Shown here: in pieces, positions 1 through 8,400 of the stretch
Layout: each line of letters starts with the position of its first letter
Numbering within the stretch: the stretch's first letter is position 1
DNA from: Myxococcota bacterium
Lineage (GTDB): Bacteria > Myxococcota_A > UBA9160 > UBA4427
Assembly: GCA_028278345.1 (NCBI GenBank)
Contig: JANQEL010000069.1
Coordinates: 1 to 52,806 of the forward strand
Length of the DNA stretch: 52,806 nucleotides
Reading direction: 5' to 3'
Notes under the pieces: generated by a model
What the model was told of the DNA's origin: nothing
What the model saw: only the letters and a program-made list of their open reading frames with translations
The model's database searches: none
Program-made: the position numbers and the translations under genes

Positions 1-1152
1 GCCGAGGCGGCGCGTGATGCCGGCGATCATCGGCTGGCCGCAGATCACTTCCTGCGCGTGCGCGACGCCGCGCCCTCGAGCGCGATTCGACCCGCGGCCG
101 AATACGACGCCGGCTCGTCGTTGATCGCCCTCGAAGACTGGGCGGGAGCAGCTTCGGTTCTCGATGCATTCCGCGAGGCCCATCCCGATCATCCGCTGCG
201 GCGTGAAGCGACCAAGCAGATGGCGATGGTGTACCGCTCGGCGGAAGATCCCGGGCGCGCGGCCGTCGAATACGAACGTGTAGCCGAGGAGGCCGAAACC
301 CCGGAAGCGCGCCGCGAAGCCCTGCTCCTCGCGGGCGAGCAGTACGAACTCGCCGAACGCACCGACAGTGCTCTTTCGGTCTACAAACGCTACGTCGACG
401 CGTTCCCCTCGCCCCTCGAGACCGCCGTCGAGATCCGCTTCAAGGTCGCGGAGCTCCACGGCGAGAGCGGCGACACCAGGGCGCGCGAGCGCGAGCTGCG
501 CCGGATCGTCGCGATCGATGAAGAGGCCGGCAGCCAGTCGAACGAAGTGGTTCGATTCTTCGCGGCCCGCTCCGCCCTCGCCCTCGCAGTGAGCTCCTAC
601 GACCGCTTTGCCGAGGTGAAACTCGTGCAGCCGTTCGACGCCAACCTGGCGAAGAAGAAGAAGCGGATGGATCAGGCCCTCGCCACTTTCGAGGCCCTGG
701 TCGACTACGAGGTCGGTGAAGCCACCGCCGGCGCCACCTTCTATATCGCCCAGGTCTACCTCGAGTTCAGTCGCTCCCTGCTCGCATCCGAGCGCCCGGC
801 GGAGCTCTCGGGCAGTGATCTCGACGACTACGAGTTGGTGCTCGAGGAGGAGGCGTATCCCTTCGAGGAGCAGGCCATCGAGGTCCACGAAAAGAACCTC
901 GAGTTGATGGCCCTCGGCGTCTACAACGAGTGGATCGAGAAGAGCCTGCACGAACTCGGGCAGATGATGCCGGGGCGCTACGCGAAGTTCGAGCACAGCA
1001 CGGGGCCCATCGCGTCGATCGACGAGTACGCCTACCGGGTCCCCGAGCGCGCCGCAGTACCCGAGCCCGATGCCGCATCCGAGCTCGAACCCACGGACAC
1101 GACCGAGGCGGTCCACGTGCCGGCAACCGACGAACGCGTGGAGGCGGGATAG
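1..1152 (+). CDS. TPR-repeat protein, 5' end outside window
   Basis: The frame is open from base 1, so this is the C-terminal part (383 codons visible) of a larger gene whose start lies upstream. A GTG at 58 is available, but coding continues above it. The visible protein is helical, with degenerate tetratricopeptide-like repeats in roughly its first 180 residues (Ala/Tyr/Leu-spaced pairs around HPDHP, AVEYERV and ALSVYKRYV). An acidic, helical C-terminal half and a Pro/Glu/Thr-rich tail follow. The stop abuts the ATG of the next TPR gene, so the two are almost certainly co-transcribed. Large TPR proteins commonly head ExbB-ExbD-ExbD-AgmX clusters, where they are thought to be periplasmic scaffolds. 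That role is inferred here. I cannot tell whether it has a signal peptide. Confidence 0.8.
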   Translation, partial: AEAARDAGDHRLAADHFLRVRDAAPSSAIRPAAEYDAGSSLIALEDWAGAASVLDAFREAHPDHPLRREATKQMAMVYRSAEDPGRAAVEYERVAEEAETPEARREALLLAGEQYELAERTDSALSVYKRYVDAFPSPLETAVEIRFKVAELHGESGDTRARERELRRIVAIDEEAGSQSNEVVRFFAARSALALAVSSYDRFAEVKLVQPFDANLAKKKKRMDQALATFEALVDYEVGEATAGATFYIAQVYLEFSRSLLASERPAELSGSDLDDYELVLEEEAYPFEEQAIEVHEKNLELMALGVYNEWIEKSLHELGQMMPGRYAKFEHSTGPIASIDEYAYRVPERAAVPEPDAASELEPTDTTEAVHVPATDERVEAG

Positions 1153-1803
1153 ATGAAGCGCCTCCTCACATCGCGCAACGGCGTAGTGCGTCTGTTGCGG
1201 TTCCCGGCCGCCCTGCTCGCCCTCTCGCTCGCCTTCGGATGTTCGACGAGCGGAACGCCGGGACAGGGTCGTTTCGAGAGCAAGGACGACGAGGGTTTCG
1301 TGATCGTCCAGGACGTATCGGTCGCGAGTTCGGTGCGAGCGGACTTCCGTCGCGCGGTGAGCCTGATGAACGATCAGAAGTACGACGAAGCCGTCGAGCT
1401 ACTCGAAGCCGTCACCGAGGCCGCACCCCACGTCACCACCGCGCACATCAACCTCGGTCTGGCCCTGAGCCACGTCGACGAACTCGAGCGCGCACAGGCC
1501 AGCCTCGAAGCGGCCGTCGCGTCGAATCCCGATCATCCCGTCGCCCACAACGAACTCGGCATCGTGTATCGCAAGCGCGGTCGCTTCGAAGAAGCGAAGC
1601 GCAGCTACGAGCGTGCTCTCAGGGTCTATCCCGAGTTCCACTTCGCGCGCCGCAACCTCGCCATCCTCTGCGACCTCTACCTCGCCGATCTCGATTGCGC
1701 GATCGACCACTACGAGCGGTATCACCGTGCCGTTCCCGACGACGAAGATGCCGCGATGTGGATCGCGGATCTTCGCAACCGAACGGGGAGGGGAGGGCAA
1801 TGA
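1153..1803 (+). CDS. TPR-repeat lipoprotein
   Basis: This 216-residue protein has a basic N-terminus, a hydrophobic stretch at about 17-28 and a lipobox LAFGC with the acceptor Cys at 30, so a lipid-anchored envelope protein is predicted. Residues about 60-200 carry tandem TPR units (patterns such as AHINLGLALSHV, AHNELGIVYRKRGRFEEA and ARRNLAILCDLY). TPRs mediate protein-protein contacts, and TPR lipoproteins occur in Glt/Agl-type envelope complexes. The ATG directly follows the upstream stop, and the gene ends in an ATGA overlap with the next one, implying translational coupling. The envelope-complex role comes from the neighbours. The lipoprotein and TPR assignments come from the sequence. 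Confidence 0.87.
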   Translation: MKRLLTSRNGVVRLLRFPAALLALSLAFGCSTSGTPGQGRFESKDDEGFVIVQDVSVASSVRADFRRAVSLMNDQKYDEAVELLEAVTEAAPHVTTAHINLGLALSHVDELERAQASLEAAVASNPDHPVAHNELGIVYRKRGRFEEAKRSYERALRVYPEFHFARRNLAILCDLYLADLDCAIDHYERYHRAVPDDEDAAMWIADLRNRTGRGGQ

Positions 1804-2135
1804 TGCGCCTGGTCCTCACGAGCCTCCTGTTGGCATGCCTGGCGAGCGGCAGCGCATACGCCGATTCGAAGCCGAAGGCTTCGAAATCCAAGAACGCCAA
1901 AGAGCAACATCTCAGCGGCATGTCGATCGTGGGCAACGACGAAGCTCCGAAGTCCCTGGCCATCGTGCCGTGGAAGGGCTCGCAGCTCGGCGACACCCTC
2001 AACGCCATCAAGGCCCTCGGCGCGGGCCGCGACCCCGTCGACAAGGATGTCTTCATGCGCGCTCTCGCGTACTACGAACTCCGAGCCGGTACGGCGCCGT
2101 CGAACGACGCGGCGCGTACCGATTCCAAACCCTGA
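1800..2135 (+). CDS. small exported protein of ExbB/ExbD/AgmX cluster
   Basis: This 111-residue protein starts at an ATG (1800) overlapping the preceding TGA. A second ATG follows immediately. It has a clear Sec signal peptide (hydrophobic LVLTSLLLACLASGSAYA, cleavage likely after AYA), a Lys/Ser-rich linker, and a short core with the motif SIVGNDEAPKSLAIVPWKG. From memory, small proteins with a similar SIVG...IVPWK motif sit between TPR genes and ExbB in comparable clusters of other proteobacteria. No function is known to me. It is probably a periplasmic accessory of the proton-driven complex encoded next. The reading frame also stays open upstream inside the neighbouring genes, but the signal peptide and overlap fix the start here. 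Confidence 0.75.
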   Translation: MMRLVLTSLLLACLASGSAYADSKPKASKSKNAKEQHLSGMSIVGNDEAPKSLAIVPWKGSQLGDTLNAIKALGAGRDPVDKDVFMRALAYYELRAGTAPSNDAARTDSKP

Positions 2136-2172
2136 ACCACTTCAGTTCCGTCCCTGAAAAGGAGTACCCCCC

Positions 2173-2826
2173 ATGGACCTCATCTACGGCATCGTCGGAT
2201 TCTTCGTAACGGGTGGCCCGTTCATGTATCCGATCTTGATCGTCTTCGCTTTTGGCGGGGCGGTCGCGGTCGAACGCTACGTGACCCTCACGATGGTTCG
2301 CGCCAAGAACCAGAGCGCGTGGTCACGCGTGCAGCCCGCACTCGAGAGTGGCGACTTCAACGAAGCGCGCGCCATGACGTCGGAAGACGACTCGACCATC
2401 TCGCGCCTTCTCGGCATGGGACTCGCCCTGCAGGGCGCGGTTCGACGCCGCGAAGACATCGAGATCGCGATGGAAGAGGGAATGATGGAGATCATCCCGC
2501 AACTCGAGAAGCGCACGCCCTACGTGGCGCTCGCCTCGAGCATCGCGACCCTGCTCGGCCTGCTCGGCACCATCATGGGCCTGATCGAGGCCTTTACCGC
2601 GGTCGCCAACGCGAACCCGGCGGAGAAGGCCGATCTCCTCTCGGCCAGCATCTCGGTGGCGATGAACACGACGGCCTTCGGCTTGATGGTCGCGATTCCT
2701 CTCCTGGTCACCAACTCGGTACTCACCGCGAAGACCGGTGAGATCATCGACAGCCTCGAGATGGCGTCCGTGAAGGCGCTGAACGTGATCTCTTCGAAAG
2801 CCAAGCGACAGCAGAGTGAGGCCTAG
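2173..2826 (+). CDS. MotA/TolQ/ExbB family proton-channel protein
   Basis: This 217-residue inner-membrane protein belongs to the TolQ/ExbB/MotA family, which forms the pentameric proton channel around an ExbD/TolR dimer. Three membrane segments are visible, near residues 10-32, 107-130 and 150-182. The last two contain the family's hallmark Gly/Ala/Thr-rich stretches (LLGLLGTIMGLIEAF and AMNTTAFGLMVAIPLLV). The polar channel-lining Thr residues are present. The ATG has a good Shine-Dalgarno (AGGAG about 8 bases upstream). Two ExbD genes and a TonB-like AgmX/PglI gene follow directly, so it is the motor stator of this locus. The closest functional analogues are AglR-type proteins of gliding or outer-membrane energising complexes. 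Which process it powers here cannot be read from sequence. Confidence 0.92.
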   Translation: MDLIYGIVGFFVTGGPFMYPILIVFAFGGAVAVERYVTLTMVRAKNQSAWSRVQPALESGDFNEARAMTSEDDSTISRLLGMGLALQGAVRRREDIEIAMEEGMMEIIPQLEKRTPYVALASSIATLLGLLGTIMGLIEAFTAVANANPAEKADLLSASISVAMNTTAFGLMVAIPLLVTNSVLTAKTGEIIDSLEMASVKALNVISSKAKRQQSEA

Positions 2827-2829
2827 ATC

Positions 2830-3327
2830 GTGATTCGCAGGCGACATCACTACCGAAGGCGCTCGGCCGGCGACCCGGACCTGGACATGACGACCTTCCT
2901 GAACCTGATGGTCGTGCTGGTCCCGTTCCTGCTGATCACCGCCGTGTTCTCGCGCATCACGATCATCGAGCTCAGCCTGCCCACGACCGAGGGGGGCGCC
3001 GCTCCCGCCGAACCCGCGTACCGGGTCGAGGTCGTGGTGCGGCAGGATCGGCTCGAGTTGCTGGATAGCAACGGAAAGGTCGCGACCCTGCCCAAGGTCG
3101 ATGGCGAGTACGACTTCGCCGGCTTGCAGGCGCACGTGATCGCACTGAAGGAGAGCCATCCAGACGAGGACGATGCTTCCGTGCTGCTCGAGCCCGCCAT
3201 CGAGTACGACCACCTGATCCAGGTGATGGACGTGTTGCGCAGCGCGGACGTGCCCGCGGAAGCGCCCGATGCACCGCCCGTGCGCATCGCGCTCTTCAGT
3301 GACGTCGCGATAGGAGACGCCCCGTGA
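2830..3327 (+). CDS. ExbD/TolR family protein (first copy)
   Basis: This 165-residue ExbD/TolR-type protein has a short Arg-rich cytoplasmic N-terminus, one membrane helix at about 17-40 (LDMTTFLNLMVVLVPFLL) with the conserved proton-accepting Asp at its start, and a periplasmic domain. GTG start, three bases after the ExbB stop. It ends in a GTGA overlap with the second ExbD copy. ExbD proteins sit in the ExbB pore and couple proton flow to movement of a periplasmic partner. Two diverged ExbD copies next to one ExbB are typical of AglQ/AglS-like machinery, compared with the single copy of ordinary TonB systems. Confidence 0.9.
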   Translation: MIRRRHHYRRRSAGDPDLDMTTFLNLMVVLVPFLLITAVFSRITIIELSLPTTEGGAAPAEPAYRVEVVVRQDRLELLDSNGKVATLPKVDGEYDFAGLQAHVIALKESHPDEDDASVLLEPAIEYDHLIQVMDVLRSADVPAEAPDAPPVRIALFSDVAIGDAP

Positions 3328-3827
3328 AGAACACACGCCGCATCAAGCGGATGTCGCGCAATCGACAGACCGTGCCCAAGATGAACCTCACTTCGCTGAT
3401 GGACGTGTTCACGATCCTGGTCTTCTTCCTGCTCGTGAACTCGGCCAATACCGAGGTGCTCGAGACGCCGAAGCAGATCACGCTGCCCGCATCCGTGGTC
3501 GAATCGAAACCGCGTGAGACGGTGGTGATCTTCGTGAGCCCCGATGAAGTGACGGTGCAGGGGGAACCCGTCGTTCGCACCGAGGAGATACGTCGTTTCG
3601 ACGGACAGAACATCACTCCGATCGCAAAGCGCCTGGAGGAAATCGGCGAGCGCATCATCGGCATCAAGACGAAGAACGTCGCCGAGAGCCGCGAGGTCAC
3701 GCTCCTGGCCGACAAGCGCGTTCCCTTCGACGTCATCAAGAAGGTGATGTCGACCGCCACAGGTCAGGGATACGGACGGATCTCCCTCGCCGTACTCCAG
3801 AAAGCTCCCGACAACCCGCAGACCTAG
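3324..3827 (+). CDS. ExbD/TolR family protein (second copy)
   Basis: This is the second ExbD/TolR homologue, 167 residues. The N-terminus is strongly basic, followed by a membrane helix around residues 25-45 (LTSLMDVFTILVFFLL) containing the family's essential Asp. The periplasmic domain is about 120 residues and ends in a region typical of ExbD (VPFDVIKKVMSTATGQGYGRISLAV). The GTG start overlaps the first copy's TGA by four bases, and the gene ends immediately before the TTG of the AgmX-like gene. The two ExbD proteins are clearly diverged, so they probably form a heterodimer or fill distinct roles in the stator. That is an inference from related systems. Confidence 0.9.
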   Translation: MKNTRRIKRMSRNRQTVPKMNLTSLMDVFTILVFFLLVNSANTEVLETPKQITLPASVVESKPRETVVIFVSPDEVTVQGEPVVRTEEIRRFDGQNITPIAKRLEEIGERIIGIKTKNVAESREVTLLADKRVPFDVIKKVMSTATGQGYGRISLAVLQKAPDNPQT

Positions 3828-5204
3828 TTGGAATCCGTGGAAGAACTCGAAAACATCGATGCGAACTCGCTGAATTCGCAACTCGACCAATCGCGGGCCA
3901 ATCTCGAGAGCCTCGAGGCACAGCTACGCGAAGTCGAAGCGGAACTCGAGCGACGTGCGGCCGAACGCGAACAGTTCAGCGTGCTTGCCGGGGTCTGTGA
4001 CGGCCTCGAGACCCTGCGCGAGATGCAGGTCGAGCACCTCTTCTGGTCGGATCTTCCGGGCAGTGAGAACCATACGAACATCGTGCGGCAGCGAATCGAA
4101 GCCTTCGATCGCGAGTTCGGCGAGATCGAGAGCCGCCGCGACACACTGCTCCACAAGATCCGCGATGAAGAGGGCAACGCCGAAGAGATCATCGACGATC
4201 TCTACGAGGCTCAGCTCGAGGAGGAAGCCCGCAAGCGAGAGTGGGTGATCGAGCGCGACATCGAACCCGACCCCGAGCGCGAAACCATCATGCCGTGGAC
4301 GCGCGGGGGCGAGGACGATCAACGCTTCCGCAAGTCGCTGCTGGCGAGCATCCTGCTGAGCCTCTTCTTCGGCCTGCTCTTTCCCTGGATCGACATCCCG
4401 ATCCCGGACGCCTGGCAACCCGAAGAGGTTCCCGAACGCATCACGCGACTCGTACGCGAAGAACCGCCCCCGCCGCCTCCGAAGCCGATGGAGCTCAAAC
4501 CGACGACCACCAAGCCCGAAACCTCGGAAGAGCCCGTGGTCGCGGAGAAGAAGACCCCCGAACCCGCGGCCCGACCCGAACCCAAGGTCAACGATCGCAA
4601 GAAGGCCGAGTCGACGGGCATCCTGGCGTTCCGGGAGAAGTTCTCCAGCCTCGCGGAACACAAGAGCAGCAACAAGCTCGGCGCCCAGGCCCGCATCAAG
4701 AACGCCGTCCAGAAGCCGGGCCACGGTGCCGTGCGATCGATGGTGGCCACCCAGGCCGCCGGTACGAGTGGCGGCATCGACCTCGCGTCGGTGAGCCGCG
4801 ACATCGGGGGTGGAGGAGGATCGATCGAAGGCGTCGAGGTCGGCCAGGCGACGAGCGCGATCGGCGACATCGTGGGCGACGCCCGACCGCTGAGCGGCGG
4901 CCCCGGTCCCGCCCGCACGGACGAAGAGATCCAGATCGTCTTCGACCGGCACAAGGCCGCCCTCTACCGCCTCTACAACCGCGAGCTGCGCCGTGACCCC
5001 ACTCTCAAGGGGCAGATCGTGTTGCGCTTCCAGATCGAGCCCGACGGCAGCGTCACATTTTGCGAAGTGCAATCGACCGATATGAATGCACCGAACCTCG
5101 CCAAACAGGTGGTCTCGCGCGTAGGCAAGTTCGACTTCGGCGCCAAAGAAGGCGTGCCGCCCGTCGTGATCGTCTATCCGATCGATTTCCTCCCGGCGTC
5201 CTGA
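3828..5204 (+). CDS. TonB-like protein with AgmX/PglI C-terminal domain
   Basis: This 458-residue protein has the layout of a TonB-like energy transducer with an added cytoplasmic part. Residues 1-140 are charged and coiled-coil forming. There is one membrane helix near 170-190 (LLASILLSLFFGLLFPWI). A Pro-rich, Lys/Glu-rich periplasmic stretch follows (REEPPPPPPKPMELKP onward, about 210-255), then a Gly-rich linker. The C-terminal domain (about 365-458, beginning DEEIQIVFDRHKAALYRLYNREL) matches the AgmX/PglI C-terminal family seen in GltG/GltJ-type proteins. The start is a TTG directly after the previous stop. A GTG nine bases later is equally possible. It is the last gene of the ExbB-ExbD-ExbD run and probably spans the periplasm to reach an outer-membrane partner. 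Confidence 0.87.
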   Translation: MESVEELENIDANSLNSQLDQSRANLESLEAQLREVEAELERRAAEREQFSVLAGVCDGLETLREMQVEHLFWSDLPGSENHTNIVRQRIEAFDREFGEIESRRDTLLHKIRDEEGNAEEIIDDLYEAQLEEEARKREWVIERDIEPDPERETIMPWTRGGEDDQRFRKSLLASILLSLFFGLLFPWIDIPIPDAWQPEEVPERITRLVREEPPPPPPKPMELKPTTTKPETSEEPVVAEKKTPEPAARPEPKVNDRKKAESTGILAFREKFSSLAEHKSSNKLGAQARIKNAVQKPGHGAVRSMVATQAAGTSGGIDLASVSRDIGGGGGSIEGVEVGQATSAIGDIVGDARPLSGGPGPARTDEEIQIVFDRHKAALYRLYNRELRRDPTLKGQIVLRFQIEPDGSVTFCEVQSTDMNAPNLAKQVVSRVGKFDFGAKEGVPPVVIVYPIDFLPAS

Positions 5205-5257
5205 AGCGCGTACAGCAAGGAGAAACAATCCGGAAGATCGCACCCACCACATGAAAG

Positions 5258-5276
5258 GTTGAGCCGGCGGCTCAAC
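5258..5276 (+). other. Inverted repeat just after the AgmX-type gene
   Basis: GTTGAGCC, three bases, then GGCTCAAC form a perfect 8-bp inverted repeat 54 bases after the upstream stop. No T-run follows, so a classical intrinsic terminator is not supported. Part of it (CCGGCGG, 5264-5270) is also complementary to CCGCCGG at 5381-5387 on the 3' side of the riboswitch aptamer. It could therefore belong to the switch or act as a weak transcript boundary. Confidence 0.4.
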
Positions 5277-5278
5277 GC

Positions 5279-5391
5279 GATTCAGACAAAGGCAAAGCCG
5301 CTGAAAGGCGGCGACGCAAAGTCACCGGTCTAAAGAGCGAAGCACCAGCACGATGGTGCGCACGCTCCATGACAGCGGGACCGCCGGAATC
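5279..5391 (+). ncRNA. Cyclic di-GMP-I (GEMM-I) riboswitch aptamer
   Basis: The segment matches the GEMM-I consensus element by element. GGCAAA is at 5291-5296. A 5-bp hairpin (GCCGC/GCGGC, 5297-5312) is capped by a GAAA tetraloop. The nearly invariant GACGCAAAG is at 5313-5321. A receptor-like TCTAAAG follows near 5329, then a second long hairpin (GCACCA...TGGTGC, 5342-5359), and the closing GCGGGACC is at 5376-5382. Mapped onto the Vc2 structure numbering, the G20 equivalent is G at 5292 and the C92 equivalent is C at 5381. Both ligand-contacting bases are retained, which favours c-di-GMP over the G20A-type cGAMP variant. A closing P1 could be GATTC/GAATC (5279-5283 with 5387-5391). It sits in the leader of the giant surface-protein gene. 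Confidence 0.9.
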
Positions 5392-5466
5392 CAGTGCGAA
5401 TGCATTCGCGCTGCCTCGGTCCCCATTGAGATTGTGATCCCGCAGTCCCCGTAGACGAGGCAGAGT
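5392..5466 (+). promoter_or_regulatory. Riboswitch expression platform sequestering the SD
   Basis: Two mutually exclusive stems can be drawn after the aptamer. One is a 9-bp hairpin at 5392-5413 (one G-U pair, TGCA loop). The other pairs CTGCCTCG (5411-5418) with CGAGGCAG (5456-5463), a perfect 8-bp stem that contains the only good Shine-Dalgarno (GAGG, 5457-5460) ahead of the TTG start at 5466. The stems share 5411-5413, so one weakens the other. No U-run follows, so control of translation initiation is more likely than transcription termination. Which state c-di-GMP favours cannot be told from sequence. Confidence 0.6.
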
Positions 5467-8400
5467 TGAAGCGACCCACGCAACATCACCCGAACGCACG
5501 CCACGAGAGGGGCTCCCTCCTTGCGTCGTGGAGTATGGGGTGGTGTCTTCGCTTGGCGCTGGCTGCGTGCCTGTGGGTTGCGATGGGTGCTTCGCCGGCC
5601 CGCGCCCAGACGGTGCCTCCGGGTTGCCCGTCGAGCCTGGGCACTGCGGACCTGATCGATCACGACTTCACCGTCAGCTTCTGCGAACTCTGCAGCGTCG
5701 GCACGGTGAACATCGTGATCAAGAACCCGACGCAGGCGCCGGACGATGTTCATCTCTCTCAGATCGTCGTGCGCGAGGATCTGCGCTCGTCCGGCCTGAC
5801 CTACGTGGCGGGTACGACGACCTTCACTGGGACCAACGTCACGGCACCCGCGGTCGTGGAGCCCGTGGTCGGCGGCACGAACGGTTCCGTGCTCACCTGG
5901 ACCCTCGATCCCGGATTCAGCCTCGAAGACGATCCGCCGGGCCTCGGCAATCGCGAGAGCCTCGCGATCGAGTTCGATGTGGTGCGCCACTCGAGCCTCG
6001 ACGAAGAAGGCCTGATCAACGCGAGCCGCAGCATCGAAGCGGAGATCGACGCCGAGCCGAGCTGCTCGCCGGGCAACACCATCACCGACAGCACGGGCAT
6101 CGAGACGCTTCCGCTGCGCGAGCCCGAGCCCGATCTCTCGAAGGGCGGGCGCAACATCGACGCCGCCCAGGGTGGGTACTCGAATGCGGTCTACGCGCAC
6201 GAGAACGACGACGTCATCTGGCGTATTCGCGTGCGCAACGACGGCGACGCGCCGTTGCAGGACGTGCTCTTCGACGATTCGATCGTGCCGGGCAACTACC
6301 TGTTCGATTGGGCGTGCGATGATGAGGGCGATGCCGAAGCCGCGGCCGGCGGGGCGTCGCCCGCGGGCTGCGTGAACCTCGGTGGCGTCACGACGATCGA
6401 CGACTTCGACCCGCGAGCCGCATTCGGTGGCGCCGCGAACCCCTACATCGTCGCGCCCGCGGGTGGCAGTGGTTTCTACTACTTCGTCGGACGGGTGACG
6501 GATTCCTGCACCAACCGGGACAACACGGTCGACGACGGTGAGTGGGGCTGCCAGGTCGATACGCCGGCGGGCGGCATCACTCTCACATCCACCGGCGATG
6601 ACGCCGGCGATGACGACGACCCCCTTCGCACCCTCTCCGTCGCGAGCGGCGTCGACATCGATGTCGCCTACACGGGCCTCGACACCGCGCAGCCGATGGG
6701 TGCGACGGGCCTCGTCACGATCACGATCGACAACAACTCGAACGGCACGATCAAGGGCGAAACCGGGGGGCTGCGCCTCAACCACGTCCTGCCTCCCGAG
6801 TACGTGATCGACCCGACCTACACGCCGACGATCTCGATGGATCCGCGCTACGGCAGCTACGACGGCATGATCGACACGATCGCGTGGACGAACCCGCAGC
6901 CCGGCACGGTGCCCCTGGTTTCGGCCGACCCCGCGGATCCCCTCGCGAACACCGATCTCGACTTCCTGCTCACGAGTTCGACCGTCCACCCCGACTTCCC
7001 CGATCAGATCCACATGATCCGACACGGGGACGAGGTGACGATCACCTTCCGAACGGTCTTGATCGACCCGACCTACTACGACCTGACGGCCAACATCGAC
7101 GTGCGCGAAGAGGCGCCCGGCAGCAGCCCTCCCAATACCGATCCGACCGAGAGCTTCGCGATCTCGAGCACGACCGAGATGTGGTGGGAGGAGTTCTGCA
7201 CGGCGACCCTCCACAACGACGTCGTGGTCGACAACGACACCGCGGTGCCCGAAGACCTCGACGTCAACATGGTAGGGGCCGAGCTGCTCTTCATCCTGAC
7301 GAGCACCGGCGACGCACTCCCGCTGACGGTCGAGCTCACCAACAACGGTGGGCATCGCGCCGACGACTACTTCGCCTACGTAACCTTCGGCGAGGCGATG
7401 GTGGTGTCGAGCGTGCCGGCGGGCTGTTCCGCGACCACCAATCCGCCCGCGATGCCCAACTGGGTGCTGCCCGCGGATCTTCCTGCGACCGCGAGCGTCT
7501 ATGTGTGCGATCGCGGGGCCATCGCGCCCGGCGCGACCGAGACCCTCGCCTTCGAAGTGGTGAAGAACACAGCAGCGAGTTTCGACGACGATCTCACCTT
7601 CCGCGCGGACGTGATCGGCGAGATCACCCTCAGCGATTCGACGCCGCTCTGGTTCCCGACGCCGCTCGCGCGCGGGGACGGCATCACGGACCGCGCCAAC
7701 AACTATTCGATCGACGCCCTGCGCGCCCGGGTCGTCGGTTACGACCTGCTCAAGAGTCAGGCTGCGAACTGTTCGGAGAACAATCCGCCGCCGGGTTCCC
7801 CGGATGACGAGATCGAGATCGGCGAGGAGTGCAGCTTCTCGATCGAGTCCGGGGGTTGGTTCGGCTTCGAGACGCCGGGCTTCACCTATATCGCGGTACA
7901 GAACATCCAGGTCGTCGACGAGATCCCCGACGGCCAGGGCTACATCTCTTCGACGGATCCACTGCTCACGAGTACCTCGGCGATCGCAGGCGTGTCGCTG
8001 AACCCGCCGCCTTCGCCGCTGGACGAGGGCTTCTTCGACTGGACGTTCAACACCGTCGTTCCCGGTGAACGCATCACCGAGCGCGACCACTGGTTCCGCG
8101 TCGACGCGGTGACGCGGCTGCTCAACGACCCGATCGATACGAGCGCTCCGCCCAATGAACACGCAGCCCAGAGCAGCAACGTGCTGACGTCGACCTTCGA
8201 GGCCGTGTTCTTCAACACGCTGATCCCGGGCGAAGAGACCTTCACCCTGGGGCCGAGCACGATTGGGTATCCGCGCGAGGTGCACCGTCGCGTCGACCTC
8301 ACGGTGACGGAGCCGAACCTGACCGTCACCAAGGAGGTCTGCAACGAGACCCTCTACGGCTCGGGTGCCGCCTGCACGAACTTCGTCGACCTCGCCGACG

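Noticed and set aside
930-1799. Upstream part of the open frame that ends at 2135
   Set aside because: It runs out of frame through two TPR genes and is Arg-rich. The signal peptide and ATGA overlap set the real start at 1800.
5279-5391. cGAMP-specific (GEMM-Ib) reading of the riboswitch
   Set aside because: The base equivalent to G20 of the Vc2 aptamer is G (5292), not A, which favours c-di-GMP. Dual or relaxed specificity is not excluded.
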